Assembly (NCBI RefSeq): GCF_009017415.1
Contig: NC_092407.1
Location: 2,542,001-2,606,000, forward strand
Direction of reading: 5' to 3'
Source of the DNA: Aspergillus flavus
Taxonomy: Eukaryota > Ascomycota > Eurotiomycetes > Eurotiales > Aspergillaceae
Length of the DNA stretch: 64,000 nucleotides
Each line of letters opens with the position of its first letter. Positions within the stretch are counted from its first letter, which is position 1. A model generated the notes under the pieces. That model had not been told where the DNA came from and made no database searches. It saw nothing but the letters and a program-made list of their open reading frames with translations. Shown here piece by piece: positions 1-9,898 of this stretch. Position numbers and translations under genes: made by a program.

Positions 1-2116
1 CCTACCAAGTCAATGGAGCAACTTGCGGCACAGGTGAACTTTCACCCTCCACCTCCATCGCACACATTCCCCCCACCTCCGACGCCGCAGCAATCTTCTC
101 AAAGTCACAGGCTACCTGACTCGATGCTGGACGTTTACTTTGCTCGACTTCATGGCAAGCCCTACTTTATCTTGGACGAGTCTGCTACCCGCCAGCTTCA
201 TCAGCGAGGACACTTACCCGTATGTTTATCTATGGCTATCCATGCTCTGACGATAAGGTCTGTCACAACTTGTCCGTGCTCTCGAACGTTTCTGACATTG
301 CGCAGATATACCGTTCTCAACCCTTCTCCTCAAGGTCTAGACTATGCTCGTCAGGCTCGACGCTTAGTGGACATTGATGATCCTTCTATTGAGGGGCTGC
401 AGACTCTTCTACTATTATCACAGACCTTTTTCGCTTACGGTTATGGCAGAAAGGCCTACATGGCGTTGAGTAAGCTTCCCCATCCCAGTATACTTGCCCC
501 ATAACTAACATGCAAAGGCAATGCTGTTGCTATGGTCTTGGCTTTGGACCTGTATCGTGAACTACCTGCTCAAAGCCCGTCGCGTAGTGCGGAACGTGAG
601 ATGAGGCGTCGTCTCTTTTGGACGGCTTATACCATGGATCGCTTTCTTACTTGTGGCTCTAAGCGGCCCTGTCTCCTCGCTGACCATTCCATCGTATTAC
701 GGTTACCTTCCGCTGGACCGGAAGCTGGCGAATGGTTTAACCCGGTCGGTCCCAACATCCAGTTCACATCCGACCGTCGCAAGGGCCCAGGAGCCACTGC
801 TCTTTTGGTCGACATCACTCGAATTTTGGGCGTCACCCACCGCTACTTAGCTGCTGGCGGTGTCAAAGGTGACTCGCATTTTCCTTGGCATGCTCTCTCA
901 AACTTGTCCAAGATCCGTCAGGAACTTGACATCTGGGCGGCCGGCACGCAGGACCTATTCGCCTCAATCGAGGCCCTATTTGGTCATCCAGAGAGCACGC
1001 TTCTGCTTCTTAGCAAATTGATATATCACCTAGTCCATTGCCTGCTGTATCGACCGTTTCTTCCTATTGACCTCGCTGAGCTCCGCGGGACGGGCCAGCA
1101 TCAGTCATGGCAGATTGAGGCTACCACGCTTTGTTTCTCGCACGCCAATGCCATCGCCGAGTTGGTTGAGCTGGCGCGCCATGCGCCGCGCATTGAATGG
1201 CCGGACTTGATAGCCTACTGTGTTTGCACCGCTGGTACGGTCCACATTCACGGCGTACATTACAATGGCCGCGAGGGTGAAGTATTCGCATCGAGTGCTG
1301 ACTTCCTTACGCGTGAGATGAACCAGCTAATATGGCTGCGTCATTCCTGCTCGGGAGTTCAGCACCAGCGCGAGATGCTACAAGCCATTTCGGCATGTCA
1401 CGCAGATCTGGTGCGAACATTAGCTGCGCGACCGGTGCGGTTCGCACCGGTCTTCCATCTGGAGGATTTTTTCGATCGGTATCCAGGATTAGCTGTTGAA
1501 GGAGCGCATGTAAGATTAGTGGATATAGATGACCCGTGAGTTCTCTCTGTTGTTAAGGCTTAATGATCTCAACCTAACGGTGATTTAAAGCGCCCGCTTT
1601 GACCGCGTGGATGCCCACGACGGGAATAGAGCGATTTATCCGGCGATCCCACCAGCTACGCCAACTCTCCCATCACAAGCCGGCCGAAGCAACTCGATCA
1701 GCTTCAACCCACCCCAGCCATCACCCTCACCATGGCTTGGCCCCGACCTGAGTCTTCCAGACGGCAGTCTCGGGTTCTCTCCGTCCGGGGTAAACACCTC
1801 CCCAGCCGCATTCCTCTCCGAGCCATTCAACGCACCGACACCACCGTCACAACCGCAATACGCCACCTTCCCCTTTGAAGCATCCGTTCCGGGGACAGCT
1901 TTGACGCCGGACGCTCAGTCCCAAGGTAGCGCCTCGGGGGCGGGAGCGGGGCCGGGAGACCAAGGCTCGTCCGAGAAGGACCCATTCCTAAGCTTGTTGG
2001 AGCAGCTAGCGGAAAACGAGCACTCGCAAGGGGGTCCGAGCGAGCTGGACTTCTTTCTTGGAGAGAGCTTAGAGGCACCGAGGGACGGATGCCAGGATGA
2101 AGTTGTTAATGCTTAG
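1..2116 (+). CDS. Fungal-specific transcription factor, 5'-truncated by window edge
   Basis: The reading frame is already open at base 1, so the N-terminus and any Zn2Cys6 DNA-binding domain lie outside the window. Exons I assemble are 1-257, 306-469, 518-1535 and 1591-2116. The first intron (48 nt) is a multiple of three and could be read through, but removing it restores a typical ARYT-like join before the conserved [13 protein letters not shown] stretch. The middle region matches the Fungal_trans domain (PF04082): the [22 protein letters not shown] helix, then [22 protein letters not shown] and a [13 protein letters not shown] helix. The tail (from about 1600) is rich in Pro, Ser and Gly with acidic clusters, as in activation domains. 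Target genes cannot be inferred. The family call is firm; the exact exon 1/2 junction is less so. Confidence 0.8.
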
Positions 2117-3282
2117 TTTATGATACCCTCTATGTACTATGATATATAATATATATGAATCTATGAATAACGACGGTTCTATGAACGATCTCCGGCCTGG
2201 CTGAAGCCATGGGTGATGGGACTCCTAGTAGTAAATGTCATATTATGTCCGAGACAAGTAAGATATCCCCACGGTAAAGGGCTCGTCCCCTCAGCCCCTC
2301 GTCACGCTAGGGACTTTACCGAAGAGCTAAAGGGCGAGAAGAAACAGTTGGCAATTCTCCACAAGCGCGATCGAACTAAGCCCACACCCGCAATCATACC
2401 ATTAACCGATGAGCCAATCGCATGAAAGGACCAAGACACTGGCCCCCGGAGGATATACCTGTTCGGGTCAATTGTCGCCGATCCCGAAGCCCTACCCTGC
2501 GGCACCGCGTACCATAGTAGCTTGGTCTATACCTTGGGGTTAGAGTGGTTAGATCCGACGGTCCACATATCCGAGGAACGGACGTGAGACTATTTTTTGC
2601 ACACCCGCGGAGTAAGAATGGCCAAAGAATGAACCCTGACTATCTTTCCCCGGGGCTTAGTGTTCCCCCGTTCCCTGTAAGCGATGGTTTGACCCTGTGT
2701 TTCTGCAGGTCCCTTGTCTGGTACATTATACCCTCTAGTGTGGGTTTAATTTATGTTCAATGATGATCTCAATTATTGTGAAGGGTATGATAACATGTGA
2801 AAGAATCATAGAATCTCTTGTTGAGACTGGTCTAGTATTGACTCTCTTTTACCATAGTCATATTATACTTTCCGAACGCCTAGTCTACGATGATCAGTAT
2901 ATCACACGCACAAACGTGAAACAGAAGAGTAGATACTCGAGAATTAGCCGATGAAAGAAATGTCCAGCGATCCGTCGAGACTGGCTGCACTGATATACCT
3001 ATCAGGAAAACTTGCATGAGTGAACAGAGTGGTGGATAAACGAAACGAGATAAGGATACCATTGCTATTATATATATAGGGAAGGCTTGTATACTATCAT
3101 ACCTAACAAGTAGCTCTTACCATTCAATCAAAACAAGACTTGGAATCTATATTCTCCAATTAACTAGATATCTTACTATCGCCATCAGGCCTGTAGTCAC
3201 TTCGCCAAGGAAGGTTACTATGTCATCATCAGTAAAGCATTCAGATTGACTCAAGCTCTACACCCATCGTGAGACTGTAGCC
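2117..3282. other. Intergenic, no gene seen
   Basis: About 1.2 kb between the regulator and the alpha/beta hydrolase. Only short unconserved frames occur. The first 60 bases after the stop are AT-rich with overlapping TATATA runs, consistent with a 3' UTR or polyadenylation region. I see no tRNA, repeat or conserved RNA motif here. Confidence 0.5.
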
Positions 3283-4236
3283 CTAGAGCCTTTGTGCTGA
3301 CCTTTTCTCCAAAATTTGGTCCCTCACCCATCGGATCTCAAACGCGACTACGTCTGGACGGATGAGATGGACATGATGACCGCAGTCAGGAAGGTAGGTA
3401 AGACGACTGTTGGACGACAATCGGAGTTGCTCAGCCTGTGCACGCTGATCATATTGATCCCAGCGGGCGAGTAGTCTGCGAAAGGCCGCGCGCTGCGCTT
3501 CAGTACCGTTGCCCGCCTCCACACCTTTCTCATATATCCGTTGGTAGTCTTGAGAGCCACGACACCGTATAACACTCAGAGGTCTAACTCCTAGTGCTTG
3601 GTTCCTATACTGCTCCTTGCTTCCTAGTGTCTTACAGACTTCAATTGCAGCTGCAGATTCAGCCTGTGATGTCGGGAGTCCTCGTGCAATGTCTGCTGCA
3701 CGAGCCCTCCACTCGTCTCGAGAGAGTTGAGCACTGTCGCGTAACCCCGTGACCTGGCTGAATTTGAGGTCACCCAGTACAGCGTTGATGTCCAGATCTG
3801 GATCGTCTAATAGCTCTGCTTGCCTCTCCGTCGATGCATCCGCGAGCACCATTCCGGCTACTTCCTCGGGGTAGAGGTGCAGGTACTCGCGCGCAACAAT
3901 ACCACCATAGGAGTGAGCAACTAAGAGGAGGGGAGGGGTCAGGTCCGCGCTGTGTAGCAATTGATGCAGCTCGGTGGCTGCTGTTGTGGCCGTTGGCTTC
4001 ATAGGCCCATCTTGACTGCGTCCTAGGCCGGATCGGTCATAAAGGACAACGGGTGCAAATGTACCCACGAGCCTTTCAACCGTGACGTAGGACGAAGCGA
4101 CATCTCCTGCACCTGCGAGAAAGATAACAAGCGGCTCCCCAGTCCTACGAGCGACCCCGCCTATGGAGAGGAAGAGGCTGTGTGTCCCGATGGAGAACAT
4201 CGCGCCGCTTTGGCTACCGTGTGTATCGGACGTCAT
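3283..4236 (-). CDS. Alpha/beta-hydrolase fold protein
   Basis: A single-exon frame of 317 aa opening at an ATG (4234-4236). It has the alpha/beta-hydrolase layout: an oxyanion-side loop LAGAGDVASSY (residues 40-50), the strand VVLYDRSGLGRS (63-74), a nucleophile elbow AHSYGG with Ser109, a probable acid in the LADAS strand (Asp133), and the catalytic His in DCGHHVH (around 287-288). It resembles the small intracellular hydrolases of the Abhydrolase_1/6 group (esterase, epoxide hydrolase or lactonase-like). The substrate is unknown. There is no signal peptide. The nearest gene on the minus strand is 5.6 kb away, so there is no cluster context. Confidence 0.85.
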   Translation of the reverse strand: MTSDTHGSQSGAMFSIGTHSLFLSIGGVARRTGEPLVIFLAGAGDVASSYVTVERLVGTFAPVVLYDRSGLGRSQDGPMKPTATTAATELHQLLHSADLTPPLLLVAHSYGGIVAREYLHLYPEEVAGMVLADASTERQAELLDDPDLDINAVLGDLKFSQVTGLRDSAQLSRDEWRARAADIARGLPTSQAESAAAIEVCKTLGSKEQYRNQALGVRPLSVIRCRGSQDYQRIYEKGVEAGNGTEAQRAAFRRLLARWDQYDQRAQAEQLRLSSNSRLTYLPDCGHHVHLIRPDVVAFEIRWVRDQILEKRSAQRL

Positions 4237-5171
4237 GAGGCAATGGATATCTATAGCATGATCTGGTATTGAACTGGTGGGACTTCGGATCTAACTCGTG
4301 GAGTTAGAAGAGGTTCCTGTGTTATGTCCGATGTTGGGATTTAATCGGTCTTTGTTGTACCATATCACGTGGGAGGAGACAATCTCACTGCGTTCATCAT
4401 TTCTCGACGAAAGATATTCGTCAGTTGCCTCTGGTACCACAGTGATCAACTCTGGTAGAGCAACACTCCTTGTCAAAAATGATTAACATGGTTCCTCGAC
4501 ATCCTTATGAGTTTTCGGAGAGTTACTATGCGGTGCACGAGCTATTACTGGAAGAAGCCAAGCATGAGCATTTAGTGACTTTAGGCTTACCAGTCACACA
4601 GGTAGCTGGACATGTGTTTTAAAGATAGGACTCCTCTTTTCTGGTTGTTTACAACCAAACTAGCCAAGCATTGAGGCTTGCAGACTGGGCTAATTCATCA
4701 TAGGTCCTGAAGAATCCTTGAGGCCCATACCGTGTTGAATTGCAACCTGACTCGTCCACTCAGGTAGTAAGAACAGCTGTGTGCATCATCCTTAATGTAC
4801 AACGCAAGGCAGCTTCATCGAGGCATGGACAGATAAGATAATAACGTTATTATTGGTTAATGAAGCTACTTGTATAACTTAGGAAATCGGGATACAATTG
4901 CCTCTTAGAGCACATGTGACCATTGAACCCTTTATTTCCGGGCGAGTGAATCATTTTCCTTGTCTGCATGGCATACTGAGGCAACTGAAGGACTTTTCGT
5001 TGAATTTCAATTAATTCACTACCGTGGGAGGCTAAACAAGTGGGATTTCTTTGTATAAGAAAGCCGCTTTCTGGTTAATGAGAGCTACTTCAATATTTTC
5101 ATCCCATGCGGCTAGCCGATTAATATGTTTCTTGATTCTTAGCCACACAATTCTGTCTTCGATCTGCTACA
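4237..5171. other. Intergenic, shared upstream region
   Basis: This 935 bp lies between the divergent starts of the alpha/beta hydrolase (minus) and the carboxylesterase (plus). It is AT-rich, and no frame longer than 70 codons with family resemblance was found. It presumably contains both promoters. No clear TATA box or regulator site stood out. Confidence 0.45.
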
Positions 5172-6999
5172 ATGATCATAGATCTTTCTATCTCCGCTCT
5201 TACGTTTTTCTTAGTGACGTATCTGCACATCTCCACGGCCTCTTCCCTGCCTGTGGTTGATCTAGGTTATGAGCTCCATCAAGCATTCTCGCTAAATGTA
5301 AAGCACAGCTCACCACAAAAACCAAGGCATTAGCGACTGACACTATCCCAGGAGACTACTAAACTCTACAACTTTAGTAACATCAGATACGCAGCTCCAC
5401 CTCTAGGAAACCTACGGTTTCGAGCCCCGTTGCCGCCTAAGGTGAACCGCACTAAAGTCCAGACAGGGACAGTAGGTAGAATTTGCCCACAAGCTACGCC
5501 GATATGGAGCAGATATATTATGCCGCAGTTTTTGACAAGCTACTTCACAAACGCAACGTTTAGCGCTTCCCTCGATGTCTCCTCCTACCCTGTCCCACTC
5601 ATCCAGGACCCCAGAATCTCGGAAGATTGTCTTTTCCTTGATGTTGTGGTTCCACAGAAAGTATTTGACCGAGCTCAGGGCGAAACCCCGGTACCTAAAG
5701 AAAGTTTGGCTCCGGTCATCGTTTATTTCTATGGCGGAGGGTATGTTCTAGGCGATAAGGGTGGTGTTGATCCATCTGGTCTCATTCAACGAAGTCAACA
5801 GCAGGGGAAGGACGGGGTCATATATGTGGCTCTGAACTACAGGGTAAGTATCTCAGTCTTTATAGGTGAAAACAAAAGGACACCCTATCGTTGACTACAA
5901 TTCATAGCTCGGTGCATTTGGCTGGCTTGCTGGTCACACAGTATCCCGCAAAGGAACCCCCAACGCCGCACTTCATGACCAACGACTCGGCTTGACCTGG
6001 GTAGCTCAGAATATTCATCTGTTCGGAGGTGATGCCGACCGAGTCACTGTCATGGGCGTATCTGCTGGATCAGGGTCCATCCTTCATCAACTCACTGCGT
6101 ACAAAGGGCTCCAGGGACCTTCCCTATTCCAACAGGCCATCCTACAAAGCCCCTCCTGGGAGCCGAACTATGACACAGACAAGCAGGAACGGACATTTCG
6201 TCAATATCTCAAGCTCCTCAACGTCAGCACCATCGAAGAGGCTCGCCAGTTACCTTCCGAAAAACTCATTGCTGCCAACACCCATCAGGTTTCAAGCTCA
6301 CCCTACGGAACATTCACTTACGGCCCCGTGGTGGACGGCGTCTTTGTTGCCGGTCTCCCGGGCAAACTTCTGCTGCGCGGGGAGTTCGATCATAGCGTCA
6401 GGATATTGAACGGTCATACTTTGAACGAAGCTCTCATGTACACGCCTCCATCCAGTTTTCAAGAACGGGGTTTACTCGCACTCATGGACGAGCATTTCTT
6501 TGACCTTTCGGAAGATATGAAAGAGACCATCGTAAATGTTCTATATCCACCCATTCTGGATGGGAAGTACGGGTACCTCGGCTGGGTCGAGCGAGTCTCT
6601 TCCGCCCTCTCAGACATATGCTTTCAGTGTAATTCATACCACTTGAATCACGCATACAGTAACAGCACTTACACCTACGTATTCTCCATCCCTCCCGCTA
6701 TGCACTGGATGGATCATCCCTACTCATTCTACATTAAAGGTGGAAAGCCTTTAGTTGAGAATCCTCTCTTCCAAGTGACAAACGAGACGGTGGCCTTTAT
6801 CCTGCAAGACTACGTTACAAGTTTTGTTCAAACGGGAAAGCCGACTTCTTCATTAGCCCCGGCCCTCGAGATATGCGGCCCGGAGAGCCGTGTGGTCAGT
6901 ATAGGATCAAACAATATCACGCGGATGCGTGATCCAGCTTGCAATGCTCGGTGTGTTTACTGGCAAACTGCGTTTGCCTACAGTCGGGACGACTTGTGA
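5172..6999 (+). CDS. Secreted type-B carboxylesterase/lipase
   Basis: Three exons, 5172-5297, 5352-5843 and 5908-6999, give 569 aa. I chose the ATG at 5172 because it yields a signal peptide (hydrophobic ISALTFFLVTYLHIS, then an ASS-L cleavage region) and then joins in frame to LYNFSNIRYAAPPLG, the conserved N-terminus of COesterase (PF00135). Other landmarks are EDCLFLDVVVP, YFYGGGYVLG (oxyanion hole), ALNYR|LGAFGWLAG spanning intron 2, NAALHDQRLGL, the nucleophile elbow GVSAGSGS (Ser258), a likely acid at Glu380 (HTLNEALMY) and the catalytic His around 472 (PPAMHWMDHP). The elbow has Val where most family members have Glu (GESAG). The natural substrate is unknown; extracellular ester hydrolysis is inferred. 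Confidence 0.9.
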
Positions 7000-7317
7000 G
7001 GCGTATTTCGGTTATTGCATGATGGGTAATGGTTTTGAGAGGTTGGATCAACGCAGATTGTATGGCTGTCGAGACTATGAGGAGTTGCTTTTCAGACTGT
7101 AGTGTACAGTGCATACGTACTTCGGGAAGAAAATTGTCAACTAATTTAATATGTTGTGCTATCAAAGACTCTCTTCTCTCATTTGACTCATATTCTGCTA
7201 CGAACCCCCTAAATCCACATGCACCGTTTATATGAACACATCCCAACTCTCGTATCCTAGGCCTCGTATAAAGGCACAGTCATACATGAACAAGACCCGC
7301 ACTTCCCCATAGATAAC

Positions 7318-7357
7318 TATAAATAGCCTTCGCCGTCCCTGGAAAATCTATATAAAA
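7318..7357 (+). promoter_or_regulatory. Tandem TATA-like boxes upstream of the phosphatase gene
   Basis: TATAAATAG at 7318-7326 and TATATAAAA at 7349-7357 lie 131 and 100 bases upstream of the phosphatase ATG. Another TATAAAG sits near 7267. The spacing fits a core promoter. The leader that follows is A- and C-rich, as is common before fungal start codons. Confidence 0.5.
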
Positions 7358-7448
7358 CCCGCGACCACCCATCACATACAGCTACTCAACATATCACCAG
7401 CCTTCCCAAACACCATAAATAGAAGAAACCCTAAAACAACAACGCGCA

Positions 7449-8429
7449 ATGGAATCCAACAAAATCCCCAACTACAACCCCCAAGAACACCTTACAACCG
7501 ACATACGAACCGAAATCCCCGCCGAAACAGTCACCACCATAACATCGCAGGCCCCCTTCGTCACCATCCCGGGACTCTTCAACATCCGCGACCTCAGCAG
7601 CGGCAATCTGCGCCCGGGATATGCCTACCGCTCCGGCGTTCTAGCCAACATCTCAGACGAGGGCAAAACATCCCTCCGCAATCTAGGGATATCCACCATC
7701 TTCGACCTGCGCAGACCAGATGAACGGACTAAATCACCTAGCCCTGTCATCGAGGGCGTCGAGACCGTCTGGGAACCGTATATCCGCGAGCCGGGTCCGA
7801 TCAATCCTCTAGACTTCAAGGAAGAGGATCAGGGCGTCTCCGGGTTTCTGAGCATGTTTATGTGTATCATGGAGATCTCGACACCGATCTTTAGGAAGGT
7901 CTTTCTGCATATTAGGGATTGTCCGCAGAGACCGTTTCTTTTTCATTGTTCTGGTATGTATTTATGACATTTTGCTTTTATTCTGTGTGTTCATTCTGTT
8001 GAATGTACTTATGTATATATATGTATGTGCAAGTACTAATGGCTCGGGTCAATCTATATAGCCGGTAAAGACCGTACCGGCGTCCTAGCGGCTTTAATCC
8101 TCTTGCTAGCGGATACGCCCTCCGACGCCATTGTCCATGACTTCGCTCTTAGTCGCGTTGGAATCGAACCCGCTCGAAAAATGCTTATGGCGGCCTTTCC
8201 GACCCTCTCCGGCGCTGTGACTCCGGAGAATGCCGGGTGGCTGGAACTGATGAGCGCGCGGGCTCCTGCGATGGTTGCGTTCTTGGAGACGGTTGAGCAG
8301 TCTTTCGGGGGCGTGATGGGGTATTTGACGGGCGTGCTGGGGTTCTCGGATGAGGATGTGGAAATTATGCGGGCGAATTTGAAGGGGAACTTGGAATTAA
8401 CGAACGTTCTACTTCCAGTTGGTGTATGA
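7449..8429 (+). CDS. Protein tyrosine/serine phosphatase (Y_phosphatase3 family)
   Basis: Two exons, 7449-7953 and 8062-8429, encode 290 aa. The 108-nt intron falls inside the active-site loop. Splicing restores HCSAGKDRTG (residues 166-175), the HCxxGKDRTG P-loop of the Y_phosphatase3 (PF13350) family, with catalytic Cys167 and phosphate-binding Arg173. Upstream elements are the FNIRDLSSG...RPGYAYRSG stretch (about 38-60) and STIFDLRRPDE, typical of these enzymes. The C-terminal half has the GVLAALILLLADTP helix and a predicted helical bundle. Members hydrolyse phosphotyrosine, phosphoserine or phosphoinositides; which one cannot be told here. No signal peptide or membrane segment is present. 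The next gene downstream is the same-strand DUF3632 gene, 366 bp away. Confidence 0.9.
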
Positions 8430-8795
8430 TGGAGATACTAGTGTTCATTTGGATAGATGGGTAATGGGGAGGGACAAGTATGAACCATGGGGAGCTTCAT
8501 CCTAACAAACCCCCCACCACTATGTATTCAATCGATACTTCCCCAATCAGATATCCTGACCATATCTAAGCTTTGCGACCTTTGATAGGCATAATTCAAG
8601 CCATAAACGCTATACAAATTAGGGTCCCGATACCATCACATGACATGACATCATGACCAGTATAGTCATTCCAGCATCATCATACCACCCTCTTATAATC
8701 TATGAAGCCAGAGAAAGAAGAAGTAGCATAAATTCATCCGAGTAAAGTACCCTAACACACACGGACAAGTTTCTTCCCGCCTAAATAAACGTACA

Positions 8796-9029
8796 ATGAA
8801 CACCCTCGACACCCTAGCAACGGACCACGGCTGGGTCCATGGCGCCGTGACCAAACCCTTCACGGCCATCGTCACCCTCTACATGGGCCAGCAATTGGCG
8901 CTCGAACTTGCCGTACAGGAGATAGTCAGTGTCATCAATGAGGTATATTACGGGGGTGATAGTGATCTCGGTATCATTTCCCAGAGCCTGTTGTGTCTCT
9001 GCGATATATGACACACGGATATAAAACCT

Positions 9030-9078
<49 letters not shown>

Positions 9079-9827
9079 ACTAACTGGTTCCTTACTTCAA
9101 AGACGAATATCTTAGAGATATATGGAGCACAATAATTCACACATCTCGGAAAATCCCTCGAGAAAAGCCGCACACGCCCCCGGATGTCCCGACAGCTCTC
9201 CAGATTCGTCTCGCTGCCCTTCTCCTGACGCTCAAACGCCAGCCGGACCCGGCGCCGATGCCTACAACTCATCTGCAATCGCCTGTTAATGCTCGTCGGG
9301 ATCTGTCCTGGAGACAGCTGCCGCTGTTCGAAGAGACGGTTTATGAGGCGCTGAAGGATGAGCCCGGGCGACGGGCAAAGTTTACCAAGATCGAGACCGA
9401 AGGGTGGGTGAATTTCATGGCGTTTTTGGCGCTAATCACGAAAGAGCGAATCGTGGGGCTAGAAGATATCGGGGTTGTAGTCCTTCGGGAAGCATTGGAG
9501 GAGAGACACGATTCTCTTCCTTCGACGGACGGGGCGGATGATAGCAAGATCGATGAGGCAACGCGGTTGAATGTGTTTGTAGCTGCGGCGGCTATTTGGG
9601 CGGTTATTATGGGAGAGGAGCTGTGGGAGCGAATGGGGCAAGAGGATGAGTGTCCAGTGGGTTTGTCTCTGGGGCCTGCACCTAAGCAACTTATTGGAAC
9701 AATTCCTAAGCGGCGTTGGGAAATGTGGATTGCTCGACTTCAATTCCTGAGCCTGCGTGAAGATCTTAAGATATGTACAAGAGAGTTGGCAGCGGAAGCC
9801 GCTGCTGTTATGATGCGGGTTCTATAA
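8796..9827 (+). CDS. DUF3632 family protein
   Basis: Two exons, about 8796-8955 and 9103-9827, give 294 aa. The first has the start MNTLDTLATDHGW and a helix LYMGQQLALELAVQEIV. The second, read back from its long open frame, begins DEYLRDIW and carries the family pattern: SWRQLPLF, GWVNFMAFLALIT, VVLREALEE, an AAAAIW helix, then RWEMW near the C-terminus. This matches the uncharacterised fungal family DUF3632 (PF12311). The donor could instead be GT at 8971, adding five residues. The intron contains a 46-base T run, followed by a TGACTAACTG branch site and a TTCAAAG acceptor. Function is unknown. It is convergent with palA, with only 71 bp between stop codons. Confidence 0.75.
9032..9077 (+). 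repeat. Poly(T) run of 46 within the DUF3632 intron
   Basis: An uninterrupted run of 46 thymines just upstream of the branch-point-like TGACTAACTG. It is the longest homopolymer in the window. Its true length is uncertain, because such tracts are prone to sequencing and assembly error. Confidence 0.9.
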
Positions 9828-9898
9828 CAACAATCAAGAAAAACAGGTGTAATGTATGATGTACCATGGCTCTATAATTGTGAGTAATGCAGTAAATA

